Shown here piece after piece: positions 25,116 to 35,565 of a stretch of DNA of 64,000 bases. Position 1 is the first letter of the stretch. Every line of letters starts with the position of its first letter. Origin of the DNA: Dyadobacter bucti (GTDB lineage Bacteria > Bacteroidota > Bacteroidia > Cytophagales > Spirosomataceae); NCBI RefSeq assembly GCF_005869225.1, contig NZ_SWFP01000004.1, positions 62,001-126,000 of the forward strand. The letters are read 5' to 3'. The notes beneath the pieces are model-generated. The model worked only from the letters and a program-made list of their open reading frames with translations, had not been told where the DNA came from and did not search any database. Both the position numbers and the translations under genes were made by a program.

Positions 25116-25934
25116 GTGAAAAATCTTAGATTAATCCAGTTCCTGTTCGTAGCTTTTGTCATTCTGGTCAGCTCTTGCACAGAAGACCATCCACAGCCTC
25201 TAGAGGCCAAAGAATACGTGCTCGTACATGGGGCGTGGCAGGCACCTTACGCCTGGGAATCGGTAAAAAAGGGCCTTGAAGGCCAGGGTGACAAAGTCAC
25301 CGTTGTGGAGTTGCCCGGCCATGGAAGCGACCAAACTACCCCGGACAAAATAACGCTGGACGTTTATAAAGAGAAGGTAATTGCCTCCCTTTCCGGGGTT
25401 AGTGGTAAAGCAATTTTGGTCGGCCATAGTCTTGGTGGGATGATCATATCGTCGGTGGCGGAAGCGGTGCCTGAAAAAGTCGGGAAACTGATCTACGTAG
25501 CTGCCTATTTACCCGCTTCCGGCCAGACCCTGGATGAACTTGCACACACCGATCCTGACTCGCAGTTAGGCATTTCTGGCAACCTCATATTCAACTATGC
25601 CGGCGGTACAGTGGATGTCAAGCAGGATCAGATTGTGAACCTGTTTATCCAGCATGGTACTCCCGATATCCAAAACCTGGTGTTGAAAAATTATCGCACC
25701 GAACCGCTCATTCCGTTCATCAATCCGGTCACGCTGACCGAAAAGAATTTTGGATCAGTTCCAAAGGCCTATATCAAAACGCTGCAAGACCATGTTGTCT
25801 CGCCATCCTTACAAACCAAAATGATCGCAGCCGGTGGCGTGGGGGCCGTTTACGAGATCAATACCGGACATAGCCCGTTTCTTTCGCAACCAGACTCACT
25901 GGCAGCGTTGCTGGTACAAGCATCAAACAATTAA
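25116..25934 (+). CDS. Alpha/beta hydrolase lipoprotein (second of three)
   Basis: A 272-residue lipoprotein: MKNLRLIQFLFVAFVILVSSC is a signal peptide with lipobox VSSC (given in outline). The mature part is an alpha/beta hydrolase close to the preceding gene: EYVLVHGAWQAPYAWESV, VELPGHGSDQTTP, nucleophile elbow GHSLGG, and NTGHSPF with the catalytic histidine. The start is GTG at 25116, because it opens exactly at the signal peptide and no ATG is available; the frame is open upstream but overlaps the first hydrolase. One copy inside the cell and one on the envelope suggests the same type of ester is handled on both sides. Confidence 0.85.
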   Translation: MKNLRLIQFLFVAFVILVSSCTEDHPQPLEAKEYVLVHGAWQAPYAWESVKKGLEGQGDKVTVVELPGHGSDQTTPDKITLDVYKEKVIASLSGVSGKAILVGHSLGGMIISSVAEAVPEKVGKLIYVAAYLPASGQTLDELAHTDPDSQLGISGNLIFNYAGGTVDVKQDQIVNLFIQHGTPDIQNLVLKNYRTEPLIPFINPVTLTEKNFGSVPKAYIKTLQDHVVSPSLQTKMIAAGGVGAVYEINTGHSPFLSQPDSLAALLVQASNN

Positions 25935-25994
25935 CATCAGCGATCATTTTTAATACAAGCTATAAAACCAATTAAAACATTAAGATCGGAATTC

Positions 25995-26858
25995 ATGGAA
26001 ACCTTCGAAAATTTTCAGTCCCAAAATGCATTCACGCATCAGACTGCGCCGACAAAGACGATTGACATTAACGGGACGGACTTTACCTACCGATCATTTG
26101 GCAGAGAAGACGGCATACCCGTCGTCTTCTTACAGCACTTCACGGGAAACATGGACAACTGGGACCCGGAAGTAGTCAACGCCATCGCTAGTTACCATCC
26201 GGTGGTGCTATTCAATAACCGAGGAGTGGGAAGCTCGCAAGGGTCTGCTCCGGACAACGTGCCCGATATGGCAAAAGATGCCGTCGACTTTATACATGCC
26301 CTGGGTTATGCCAAAGTCCACCTTTTGGGTTTTTCACTTGGGGGCTTCATCGCGCAATGGATCGCGGTCCACGTCCCCGAGCTTGTAGAAAAGCTTATTT
26401 TGGCGGGGACAGGGCCGCAAGGGGGTAAGGCTATCGCACAGCTGGAAAACCACCTGCAACAGTCATTCGTCGACGGTCCGGATCGCGTGCTGATCAATTT
26501 ATTCTTTGAAAAAACGCCGACAAGCATCAGGGCCGGTGAGGCCTTCCTGGCCCGGCTGGCAGAGCGGGAAAGCGACCGGGATTTGCCCAGCAGTGACGAA
26601 ACGATTGGAAACCAGGCCAAAGCGATCATTGGATATGGATCTTCAAGAGGGGAGGACGACAACCTGGCGGCCATCCGGCAACCCGTGCTGATTGTCAATG
26701 GAAACAAGGACATCATGGTGGATTCCATCAATTCTTATACGATGGTCCAGAAAATCCCTAATGCCAAATTAGTAATCTGGAGCGATTCGGGACACGGCGG
26801 TCTGTTCCAGTACAGCAAGGACTTTGCGAAGGAAGTAAATACCTTTTTATTAAATTAA
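25995..26858 (+). CDS. Alpha/beta hydrolase (third of three)
   Basis: A 287-residue alpha/beta hydrolase of a different subfamily from the two before it. It shows VVFLQHFTGNMDNWDPEVVN, LFNNRGVGSSQG, nucleophile elbow GFSLGG, LILAGTGPQGG, and the acid/histidine pair in VNGNKDIMV and DSGHGGLFQY. This is the pattern of epoxide-hydrolase/haloperoxidase-like hydrolases. No signal peptide. It lies 24 bases before the Crp-type regulator, probably in one transcript with it. Confidence 0.88.
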   Translation: METFENFQSQNAFTHQTAPTKTIDINGTDFTYRSFGREDGIPVVFLQHFTGNMDNWDPEVVNAIASYHPVVLFNNRGVGSSQGSAPDNVPDMAKDAVDFIHALGYAKVHLLGFSLGGFIAQWIAVHVPELVEKLILAGTGPQGGKAIAQLENHLQQSFVDGPDRVLINLFFEKTPTSIRAGEAFLARLAERESDRDLPSSDETIGNQAKAIIGYGSSRGEDDNLAAIRQPVLIVNGNKDIMVDSINSYTMVQKIPNAKLVIWSDSGHGGLFQYSKDFAKEVNTFLLN

Positions 26859-26882
26859 CCCCATACATAGCAACCCAGTCAC

Positions 26883-27470
26883 ATGGACAAGCAAGGATTG
26901 AAAAACTACATTATAAGAAATCTGCCGTTCCCGGAAAAAACGCTGGATCAGGTGGTTGAATATTTCGAGCAGCTCCGTTTTGCCAAGGACGAATTTTTCC
27001 TGAAGGAAGGGACGGTCAACGATCGCTACTTTTTTTTGCAGACCGGCTTCATGCGTGCCTTCACCTTCGACATGGATGGAAATGAAATCACGACCAATTT
27101 CTACCAGCGCGACAGCGTCGTGTTTGAGGTGTCTTCTTTTTATTTAAAGACAAGGTCCACCGAAAATATACAGGCAGTGACAGATTGCGTGGGCTTTTCG
27201 ATCAGTTACGACCAGTTAAATGTCCTCCTGCATGATGTGCCCGAATTCAGGGCCTATGGTGTAGCCATGCTGGCGAAGGAATATGTAATGTTCAAAAAAA
27301 GGGCTTTGGACCTGATCAATCTGAGCGGGGAAGCTAGATATGAAAACCTGATGGCGTCCAGTAAAGAAATTTTTCAGCACGCCCAGCTGAAACAGATCGC
27401 TTCCTACCTGAATGTTACCGACACCTCCCTGAGCCGGATCAGGCGCGAATTTTCAAGGAAGAAGATCTGA
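26883..27470 (+). CDS. Crp/Fnr-family transcriptional regulator
   Basis: A 195-residue regulator of the kind common in Bacteroidota: a cyclic-nucleotide-binding-like beta-roll at about residues 20-120 (FFLKEGTVNDRYFFLQTGFM, FYQRDSVVFEVSSFY) and a C-terminal HTH (QIASYLNVTDTSLSRIRREF). Residues that bind cAMP in true Crp are not conserved, so another or no ligand is likely. It follows the third hydrolase gene and may control it. Confidence 0.88.
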   Translation: MDKQGLKNYIIRNLPFPEKTLDQVVEYFEQLRFAKDEFFLKEGTVNDRYFFLQTGFMRAFTFDMDGNEITTNFYQRDSVVFEVSSFYLKTRSTENIQAVTDCVGFSISYDQLNVLLHDVPEFRAYGVAMLAKEYVMFKKRALDLINLSGEARYENLMASSKEIFQHAQLKQIASYLNVTDTSLSRIRREFSRKKI

Positions 27471-29226
<1,756 letters not shown>

Positions 29227-29246
29227 ATTATCGACTTGAAAAATAA

Positions 29247-29279
29247 ATGCACGGCCGGTAACCGCTTCCGACCGTGCAT
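29247..29279 (-). terminator. Inverted repeat, terminator-like on the minus strand
   Basis: The arms ATGCACGG (29247-29254) and CCGTGCAT (29272-29279) are perfectly complementary; the loop contains a smaller CGGTAACCG hairpin. On the minus strand the stem is followed by TTTATTTTTC, so it would terminate transcription coming from the gene remnant at 29376-29528. On the plus strand it lacks a T-run. Confidence 0.5.
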
Positions 29280-29375
29280 GAACGGCCGGACCATCCTCAA
29301 ACGAAGTTGAATTGGAGCGGATAGGTCGTTCACTGTCCAGCATGATACCTTTGGTGGGCAGTTCAATGCTTCATT

Positions 29376-29528
29376 TTAAAAAAAGGGCTCCGCGATAAAC
29401 GCCTCACTTGTGGTCATGCGCACCTGGGAAACCATGATTTCAGACATGGCGTAATCCGGCACGCGGATACCTACCTGATTTCCGATAATACCTGCGCGGT
29501 TGACCGGGTTATCGTACTTTCGACTACA
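29376..29528 (-). other. Orphan C-terminal gene fragment, unassigned
   Basis: A minus-strand frame of 50 codons without start codon encodes KYDNPVNRAGIIGNQVGIRV then PDYAMSEIMVSQVRMTTSEA and FIAEPFF before TAA at 29376-29378. The composition is protein-like, and a terminator-like hairpin lies behind it, so it is probably the surviving end of a deleted gene. I cannot name its family. The rest of 29227-29667 shows no gene. Confidence 0.4.
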
Positions 29529-29667
29529 TCAAAATGCGTTTCGGCTACACCTGATTTTTATTCCCGATGTAATTTTACATAAACGAAAACAGGATAAAAA
29601 TGAAGCAAAAAAGCAGCATGAAGAAGAGCCGCTTTTTTATTATTAATGGTATTTAAAAACCTTTTCA

Positions 29668-30012
29668 ATGAAAATCGTAAGTATCATACTCATTCTGGCC
29701 TCCGCCTTTCTGAGCATCAAACATGGCTGGGATGCCTTTCAGCCGCCAAGTCCGGAGCAGGCAAAAATGATGGGTAACCTGGGCGTTACCGAGTCTGTCA
29801 TGCCATATTTCGGCGTGTTTTCAATCATCATTGGCTTGATGTTGTTATTTCCGCAAACCTTTTTTCTGGCCAATGTGCTGAATGCCGTCACCATTGTTCT
29901 GATCATGGCTTTGTCTTTACGGGCGGGCGACTTTAAAACCGCCTTGATGGAAATCCCTTTCCTGGCTTTGCCGTTGCTATTGATCTGGTTCAAATATCCT
30001 TTCAAATTCTAA
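29668..30012 (+). CDS. Small four-helix membrane protein (DoxX-like)
   Basis: A 114-residue inner-membrane protein with helices at about residues 1-18, 45-64, 68-88 and 92-112. The loop after helix 1 has the pattern SIKHGWDAFQPPSPEQAKMM and the second helix starts YFGVFSIIIGLMLLFP. This resembles the small DoxX-like or DUF-type membrane proteins that often stand next to AraC regulators in this phylum, but I do not know a function. It ends 10 bases before the AraC gene, so the two are one unit. Confidence 0.65.
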   Translation: MKIVSIILILASAFLSIKHGWDAFQPPSPEQAKMMGNLGVTESVMPYFGVFSIIIGLMLLFPQTFFLANVLNAVTIVLIMALSLRAGDFKTALMEIPFLALPLLLIWFKYPFKF

Positions 30013-30022
30013 ATTAAGTACG

Positions 30023-30922
30023 ATGAACGCACCGATTAGAATTAGCTCTATCTCTCAGGCGTGCAAAATGCAGGGGTTGGGTCCGCCCCCGCACCCCATG
30101 ATCAGCATTATCGAATGTAGCCAGCTGAAAGAAAGTCCCGGTATAAGCGTCATCCTGGATTTTTATATGGTTTCGATCAAACGAAATTGTAATAACCTGA
30201 TGTACGGGCAGCAGAAATACGATTTTGACGAGGGCTTTATGGCTTTTATGGGACCTAACCAGATTTTAAGCGGGCAGAAGCATGAGCCCGGATATGAGCC
30301 CCAGGGATGGATGCTTTCTGTACACCCCGATTTCTTCTGGGGAACGCCGCTTGCGAGAAAAATCAAGCAGTATGAATTTTTTAATTATTCGGCAAATGAA
30401 GCCTTGTTTTTATCAGACAAGGAGGAAAAGGTGATGAATGACATCGTTGCCAATATCAGACACGAATGCAACGGGAATATCGATGGTTTTACACAAAATA
30501 TCATCATATCGCATTTAGAAACCCTGCTCAATTATTCCGAACGCTTCTACCAGCGACAGTTCATTACCCGCAAGATCACCAATCACCAGATTCTTGACCG
30601 CCTGAATGAGTTATTGATCAAGTATTTTGATAGTGATGACCTGGTGAACAAAGGTTTGCCGACGGTGGAGTTTATTTCTGAGTCACTTCACGTGTCACCG
30701 GGCTACTTGAGGAGTTTGCTTAAAAATTTAACCGGACTGAGCACCCAGCAGCACATTCACGAAAAGCTGATTGATAAGGCCAAAGAAAAGCTATCCACCA
30801 CCAGCTTGTCGGTCAGTGAAATTGCCTATGGGCTGGGCTTTGAACACCCGCAATCGTTCAACAAACTTTTTAAGACCAAAACCAAAGTTTCTCCTTTGGA
30901 ATTCAGAGCTTCGTTCAACTGA
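30023..30922 (+). CDS. AraC-family transcriptional regulator
   Basis: A 299-residue regulator. The N-terminal 190 residues form the effector part, starting with HPMISIIECSQLKESP and YDFDEGFMAFMGPNQIL. The C-terminal 100 residues carry the double HTH: VEFISESLHVSPGYLRSLLK in the first, LSVSEIAYGLGFEHPQSFNK and the closing KTKVSPLEFRA in the second. This is the common Bacteroidota type encoded next to an oxidoreductase or membrane protein which it controls; here the candidates are the membrane-protein gene before it and the wrecked 2Fe-2S gene behind it. Confidence 0.92.
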   Translation: MNAPIRISSISQACKMQGLGPPPHPMISIIECSQLKESPGISVILDFYMVSIKRNCNNLMYGQQKYDFDEGFMAFMGPNQILSGQKHEPGYEPQGWMLSVHPDFFWGTPLARKIKQYEFFNYSANEALFLSDKEEKVMNDIVANIRHECNGNIDGFTQNIIISHLETLLNYSERFYQRQFITRKITNHQILDRLNELLIKYFDSDDLVNKGLPTVEFISESLHVSPGYLRSLLKNLTGLSTQQHIHEKLIDKAKEKLSTTSLSVSEIAYGLGFEHPQSFNKLFKTKTKVSPLEFRASFN

Positions 30923-30929
30923 TGATTTT

Positions 30930-31345
30930 TTGGAAAACCTGAAAATAGCGCTCAGAATCAATGCCGCCAGCACATTTGAAGCGAACCAGGATATGCCTCT
31001 TATGTGGCTCATCAGGGACGAAGCGAAATTGAAAGAAACAAAGTTTGGGTGCGGTAAGGGGACATCCGGGGCTTGTTCTGTCCGTTTCGACGGGGAATTG
31101 GCGCGCTCATGCGTATACCTGCACAAATGGCTGATGGAAAAGAGGTTACTACCATTGAGGGTCTGTCGAAGGATCAGAATGAACTTCACTACGTACAGCA
31201 GACCTGGCTGGAAATGCAGGTGCCTCAATGCGGATATTGTCAGCCCGGATTGATGATGTCCGCCTGCCCCATGTGCCCAAAAATACCTCCGAAGCCATCT
31301 GCCTTCTATTGGCACTTTACTTTTTCGCCCAAGGGAGCTTACTAA
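30930..31345 (+). pseudogene. Broken (2Fe-2S)-binding oxidoreductase subunit (IorA-like)
   Basis: One frame from about 30930 reads [39 protein letters not shown] and [18 protein letters not shown]. This is the N-terminal 2Fe-2S domain of isoquinoline-oxidoreductase/xanthine-dehydrogenase small subunits. After a frame change near 31110 the next frame reads [20 protein letters not shown] and [15 protein letters not shown], the start of the second 2Fe-2S domain; the end with the CRC motif is missing. Besides the frameshift, the cluster motif CGxGxCGxC has lost one cysteine (CGKGTSGAC). No ATG precedes it and the molybdopterin partner gene is absent, so it is a relic. The 3' end meets the convergent transporter gene. 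Confidence 0.85.
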
Positions 31346-32604
31346 CGATATGCCATATACGCTTTTGGGTTTATGGTTGAAATGACCAGCGCCGAGAGCA
31401 GGCAAATCAAGGAGATCAGGAGAAAGATATGCGATGTACTTCCTGTGATATCGATCAGCTTTCCCAGAATAGGCTCTCCGAGTGCTGCGAACAGGTATCC
31501 GCTCATGTTCATGAGCCCTATCCCTGTTCCGGTACGGTTGTTGCCGAGCATTTCCGGACATAATGTCCAAAAGTTCGCCTGTGGACCGTAGACGAAAAAC
31601 CCGGCTGCCAACATAACAACGGCTTGAAGCCCGGTGTTTTCCGCAGGTGCAACGAAGATAACAAGTGCCACCACCGCGCTGGCAAACATTCCAAACCGGA
31701 TCGATGCAATGCGGTTACGGCGGAACAAGTTGTCGGACAGATTTCCGAACGTGACTGCACCTGCCGCCATTCCAACGGGCAAAAGAAATGTGACCCAAAT
31801 GTTGTGCGCATTGTCCTTCCAATTTGTGCCCAGGTAGTGGACAGGTACCCAGAAAATGAAACCATATCGCGCCATACTTTCAAAAGCGAAGGCAAGGGTT
31901 ACGATCACAAAGTTTTTGTTGCCCAATACCTCTTTGTATCTGGTTAGCCAATCACCCTGATCATCGGTTTTTGTCTCATGATCCAGATCTGTGTATCCCA
32001 GGTCCGAAGGGCGGTCTTTAACAAAAATCAGAAACAGCGTTGCGGTGACAAAGAGCAATAGAACCGGTAACCGGAAGAGCATCCTCCATTCCTGATCTTG
32101 TTTTAAAATCAATATCGATAAGAGATAAGTCACTACCGACGAAAGCCCCGCTGCCATGGTATAGAAGCCGAATGCTTTACCTTTCTCTTCATTGCCCCAC
32201 CAGTTTGAAATGATTTTGCCCCCTGGCGCCCAGGCCATCGATTGGAAAAAACCATTCAGCGCCCACCATACCATCACCATTTCAATGGATGTTGCAAAGC
32301 TGACTGCCACATTAGCAGCGATCGATAGGTAGGCTCCCGCGGGGACCATGATTCTGGCACTAAACCGGTCGGCCAGGTTGCCGTTGACAAATTGTCCAAT
32401 GGCGTAACCAATCAGCATCGCAAAGCTGATCCAGCCGATCGTTTCAAACGGCACATTGAATTCTGCCGCAATCCCATGCGCTGCCCAACCGAAATTATGT
32501 CTTCCTGTGTAAAAAAACAGGTAACACATCATCGTGAGCAGTAGCATTTTCCATTGCTGTTTTCTGAATGATGCCATTTGCTCTTTTAAGTTTTGTTCAA
32601 TCAA
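31342..32604 (-). CDS. MFS transporter of the organophosphate:phosphate antiporter (OPA) type
   Basis: A 420-residue, twelve-helix inner-membrane transporter. The N-terminal half has [38 protein letters not shown] and [19 protein letters not shown] followed by [13 protein letters not shown]. This LNGxxQxxGWxP...W region is the signature of the GlpT/UhpT family, which trades phosphate for sugar or glycerol phosphates and, in related clusters, phosphonates. It is the last gene of the minus-strand cluster and its start overlaps the end of the dehydrogenase gene by eight bases. Linked to a PhnX-like hydrolase, uptake of an organophosphonate is the best guess. Confidence 0.85.
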   Translation of the reverse strand: MIEQNLKEQMASFRKQQWKMLLLTMMCYLFFYTGRHNFGWAAHGIAAEFNVPFETIGWISFAMLIGYAIGQFVNGNLADRFSARIMVPAGAYLSIAANVAVSFATSIEMVMVWWALNGFFQSMAWAPGGKIISNWWGNEEKGKAFGFYTMAAGLSSVVTYLLSILILKQDQEWRMLFRLPVLLLFVTATLFLIFVKDRPSDLGYTDLDHETKTDDQGDWLTRYKEVLGNKNFVIVTLAFAFESMARYGFIFWVPVHYLGTNWKDNAHNIWVTFLLPVGMAAGAVTFGNLSDNLFRRNRIASIRFGMFASAVVALVIFVAPAENTGLQAVVMLAAGFFVYGPQANFWTLCPEMLGNNRTGTGIGLMNMSGYLFAALGEPILGKLIDITGSTSHIFLLISLICLLSALVISTINPKAYMAYR

Positions 32605-33700
32605 AATAAATGCCCACCCTTAGCGGCTTGTGCTCGATAGCATATTCAAAGGCAGATTGCGCGTCTTTTAGCGGAAATGCTTTGCCTACTACGGTATTAA
32701 AGGGAAATCGGCCGTGGCACCTGCCAATAAAATCGACTGCATAAGCAAAATCCTGATAATTATAGTTGTGCAAACCTTTGATGGTAATGAGCTTCCTGAC
32801 AACCTGTTCTGCATCAATACATACCTTCCGACTATTGAATACGGCGCCAACCCACACCGCAACCCCACCAATGCCAAGTGACTGGAGACCGGCCTCCATG
32901 GCGTCCGGGGCTCCGCTCATATCAAATACCACGTCAATGTCATCTGGTAATGCGTCTTGGTCAAAATCCTTTGAAAGCAGGTATGCCCGGTCAGCACCAA
33001 AGCCAAGAGATTGATCGAGGCGGTCCGGATTAATGTCGGCGGTAATAATCTGTGCCGCGCCGGCGTCCCGGCAAATGGAAGCACACACCACGCCCAGTAA
33101 TCCCAGCCCGGTGATCAGCACCCGTTTTCCTTTGATGTCGCCTGCCAATCGCAAAGCACCTGAAACGGTTGCCACAGCGCAGTTAATTGTCGCAGCGGTA
33201 TCGAGTGGTACTCCCGCGGGTATTTTCAAAACCACTGTGTTCTTTCTCAACACGCAGTACTCGGCCAAACCGCCGTGAAAAGAGTCTTCATCGGTAACTG
33301 TTGCATGACCGTATTTAAAAAGTCCGGATGCCTTTTGGGGCATTCCTCGACGGGCTTCTGCTGATTGAGGGTCTGAAGAAAAAATGCTCCAGGTGACCAG
33401 GTCGCCCTTTTGCAGCACATCACCGGCATAATCTGTTCCCGGATGCCTGTTGCCGATTTCAACCACTTCTCCCACAATCTCATGACCGAGGATTGTCGGA
33501 GTTTTCTCATGTCGCAGCCCACAAAAAGTATGCAGGTCGCTTCCGCATATCGTCGTGTAAAGGTTTTTTACCAAAATTTCGCCTGCTCCGGCAGATGGCA
33601 TCTCTTTTTCAAGCAACTGCATATCTTCTCCTGCACGGTTAAATATCAAAAGGTTCGTTGTACTAGTCAATGTGATGTCAGATTGTGGTACAAATATCAT
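32597..33700 (-). CDS. Zinc-dependent alcohol dehydrogenase (phosphonate-cluster type)
   Basis: A 367-residue medium-chain dehydrogenase. The catalytic zinc site is in TTICGSDLHTFCG and PTILGHEIVGEVVE (Cys and HE), and the NAD(P) fold begins KRVLITGLGLLGVVCASICR. It resembles zinc dehydrogenases found beside PhnX-like hydrolases, where they would oxidise a hydroxy-alkyl phosphonate to an aldehyde or ketone. The start is uncertain: ATG at 33700 gives a leader of 17 extra residues, while TTG at 33649 would begin right at the catalytic fold. A perfect 10-7-10 palindrome lies just upstream of the ATG. It overlaps the transporter gene. Confidence 0.85.
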   Translation of the reverse strand: MIFVPQSDITLTSTTNLLIFNRAGEDMQLLEKEMPSAGAGEILVKNLYTTICGSDLHTFCGLRHEKTPTILGHEIVGEVVEIGNRHPGTDYAGDVLQKGDLVTWSIFSSDPQSAEARRGMPQKASGLFKYGHATVTDEDSFHGGLAEYCVLRKNTVVLKIPAGVPLDTAATINCAVATVSGALRLAGDIKGKRVLITGLGLLGVVCASICRDAGAAQIITADINPDRLDQSLGFGADRAYLLSKDFDQDALPDDIDVVFDMSGAPDAMEAGLQSLGIGGVAVWVGAVFNSRKVCIDAEQVVRKLITIKGLHNYNYQDFAYAVDFIGRCHGRFPFNTVVGKAFPLKDAQSAFEYAIEHKPLRVGIYFD

Positions 33701-33704
33701 TCAT

Positions 33705-33731
33705 CTATTGTTTATTAATATTAAACAATAG
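33705..33731 (-). promoter_or_regulatory. Palindromic operator-like site before the dehydrogenase gene
   Basis: The arms CTATTGTTTA and TAAACAATAG are a perfect 10-base inverted repeat with a 7-base AT spacer. The same 10-7-10 design occurs twice in the promoter region at 35.5 kb. Its place 5 bases before the ATG, in the 97-base gap after the HAD gene, suggests a second control point that would switch the dehydrogenase and transporter separately. Confidence 0.6.
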
Positions 33732-33797
33732 TTTATCAAATTGTTAAGTCTGGTTCGCTTCCGCGGTAAAACCTTCTCGCATTTTGTTATGCATATG

Positions 33798-34490
33798 TCA
33801 GGCTGGCACCCCGCTGTTTTCCCGCTGGATAATGGGTATCAGGTCGATCAGATTATCGATGATATACTCCGGCTGCGCAGCCTGCAATTGGGCATAAGTT
33901 TGCGCTCCTGTGGTAATTCCGATATTCATGCGGCAACCGGCATTTTTGCCTTCCATGACATCAACTGCGGAGTCACCGATCTTGATAACCGATTCAGCGT
34001 CCCTGATTCCAAAGTGTTCCATTGCCAGCAGGATCATGTCTGGCTCTGGGCGGTTTTTAGACACGTCAGATGCTGTAACCAGCAGATCGTAGTCACTACC
34101 TATGTTCCAGCCAATCTTTTGAACCAGGCTTTCTGCGGTTTCCCTGTTGTAGCCGGTATTGAGCACGACCAGCACATCAATTTCTTTTAAAGTGCGGAAC
34201 AGTGCGGTTGCATTGTCTTGCTCGGAAATGTCCTGCGTGCGGTAAGCATCATCCAGGAGTTGAAGAAACCTGGCGAAAATCTGTGCTGCCAGCTGCTCTT
34301 CTTCTACCTGCCTCAGGCGAAGAATGCTACGGATCGCTTCCAGCTTCTCTTTTCCCGCCCCGGCTTCAAGAACCTCGTCTAACGAGATATCAAACTCTGC
34401 CTCATTGATAGCACGTTGAAGGGTTTTATAAACCACATTGTTTTCATTGACCGTCGTGCCCGCCATGTCAAAAACAACCATTTTAATCAT
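33798..34490 (-). CDS. PhnX-like phosphonatase (HAD superfamily)
   Basis: A 230-residue HAD hydrolase. The nucleophile motif reads MVVFDMAGTTVNENN, i.e. DxAGT instead of the common DxDGT, which marks the phosphonoacetaldehyde-hydrolase branch. The lysine-bearing cap region (EAGAGKEKLEAIRSILRLR), LNTGYNRETAE, an Arg in NRPEPDMILLAM in place of the usual Lys, and IKIGDSAVDVMEGKNAG complete the pattern of the phosphonatase-like family. True PhnX cleaves the C-P bond of phosphonoacetaldehyde through a Schiff base on the cap lysine; no PhnW transaminase is present, so the substrate is probably another 2-oxo-alkylphosphonate. ATG at 34490 is used because it opens at the first strand. Confidence 0.85.
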   Translation of the reverse strand: MIKMVVFDMAGTTVNENNVVYKTLQRAINEAEFDISLDEVLEAGAGKEKLEAIRSILRLRQVEEEQLAAQIFARFLQLLDDAYRTQDISEQDNATALFRTLKEIDVLVVLNTGYNRETAESLVQKIGWNIGSDYDLLVTASDVSKNRPEPDMILLAMEHFGIRDAESVIKIGDSAVDVMEGKNAGCRMNIGITTGAQTYAQLQAAQPEYIIDNLIDLIPIIQRENSGVPA

Positions 34491-34571
34491 ACATTCTTTT
34501 TTAGTGATGGATAATTTACAAAGTTCAGGAATAGGCAAATTGAGGTGTCAGGTAATGGGTCGCATGATATT

Positions 34572-35465
34572 TCACTTAAATGCAGCGGTCACCGGCCTGC
34601 CGATCCATACCTGCGGCTGTTTGAGCCGGAATATCGCCGCGATGGTCGCAGCTGTATCAAAAGTCATGACGCTTTCTTTTATTTCATTGTTTTTGCGAAT
34701 GCCCGGGCCTGCTATGATCCAGGGGATCTGCATTTCCTGCATCGTGATAGCTCCATGCCCCTTGTTAATCCCGCCATGGTCAGCCGAAAAAATAATCACC
34801 GTTTTTTCCATCATCCCGGCTTCTTCAATGCTTTTGATAATAGTGCCGATGTGCGCGTCTGTCCGTTCGATGGCTGCGATATACTCTGGCGTACCGTGCC
34901 CTGCATTGTGGCCGACGCTATCGACGTCATGCAAATGAATAAAAAGGAAGTTGGGTTTCTTGTCTTTAATATAGGAAATGGCGGCTTTTGTCAATGCAAT
35001 GTCGCCGTCACAATTCTGATCTTTGTTGACCGCTTTTTTTGGAAACAAATAGCCTATTCCGTCCCACTCATAAATCACGCCGATCTCACTTTTGGGCTTT
35101 TCCTTTCTTAATAATCCGTAAACCGTCGGGAACATTCCGTATTCGTCGAGCACACGCGCCGGGAGGTCAGGCGATCGGCTGCCCCATTTGGTGTATCCAT
35201 GCAGCTCGGGCCCGGCGCCCATTACCATCGAGGCCCAGTTGGGCGCACTCGATGAAGGAAGGACGGTACGCGCCTGCAGAGTCCACGAGCCATTTTCCAT
35301 CAGCTTGCGGAGGTTAGGCACTTTGGCCTTTTCAAAAGCATACGCACCGAACCCATCCGAGCCAATTAAAATCACATGCTCGATCTTGCCTTGTGAAAAG
35401 GCAGAAATGCAGCAGGCCAGCAGTAAAAAGACCGGAGATAGTTGTCGTACAATTTGCTTTTTCAT
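34572..35465 (-). CDS. Secreted phosphodiesterase / alkaline-phosphatase superfamily enzyme
   Basis: A 297-residue exported enzyme with a signal peptide (residues 1-25, ending CCISAFSQ). It belongs to the alkaline phosphatase superfamily, NPP/phosphodiesterase branch: HVILIGSDGFGAYAFEKA (first metal Asp), the nucleophile region LPSSSAPNWASMVMGAGP, HLHDVDSVGHNAGHG and FSADHGGINKGHG with the remaining metal ligands. It could release phosphate or a phosphonate alcohol from an ester in the periplasm before uptake. It is the first gene of the minus-strand cluster, 81 bases before the HAD gene, and lies behind an operator-like palindrome. Confidence 0.85.
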   Translation of the reverse strand: MKKQIVRQLSPVFLLLACCISAFSQGKIEHVILIGSDGFGAYAFEKAKVPNLRKLMENGSWTLQARTVLPSSSAPNWASMVMGAGPELHGYTKWGSRSPDLPARVLDEYGMFPTVYGLLRKEKPKSEIGVIYEWDGIGYLFPKKAVNKDQNCDGDIALTKAAISYIKDKKPNFLFIHLHDVDSVGHNAGHGTPEYIAAIERTDAHIGTIIKSIEEAGMMEKTVIIFSADHGGINKGHGAITMQEMQIPWIIAGPGIRKNNEIKESVMTFDTAATIAAIFRLKQPQVWIGRPVTAAFK

Positions 35466-35497
35466 GAGTTTTGGACAGATTGAAGTGAATCGTTTCA

Positions 35498-35537
35498 CAA
35501 AAATAAAAAGCAATTGTTTATTTATACTAAACTATTG
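35498..35537 (-). promoter_or_regulatory. Promoter of the phosphonate cluster with operator-like palindrome
   Basis: On the minus strand TATTTTTG (plus 35498-35505) matches the -7 consensus TAnnTTTG exactly, with a TTTA about 22 bases upstream. Between and over these lies an inverted repeat with arms CAATTGTTTA (35511-35520) and TAAACTATTG (35528-35537) and a 7-base spacer, the same design as the site at 33705. A protein bound here would cover the promoter. Confidence 0.55.
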
Positions 35538-35565
35538 TTAAATAAATATGAATATATATACCCTA

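Noticed and set aside
30771-31253. A 160-codon frame starting inside the AraC gene as a real gene
   Set aside because: Its first 50 codons are the AraC gene in another frame; only the part from about 30930 matches a protein family, and that belongs to the broken 2Fe-2S gene.
30791-31570. A 259-codon minus-strand frame
   Set aside because: It lies antisense to the AraC gene, the 2Fe-2S relic and part of the transporter gene, with low-complexity, histidine- and arginine-rich sequence and no family resemblance.
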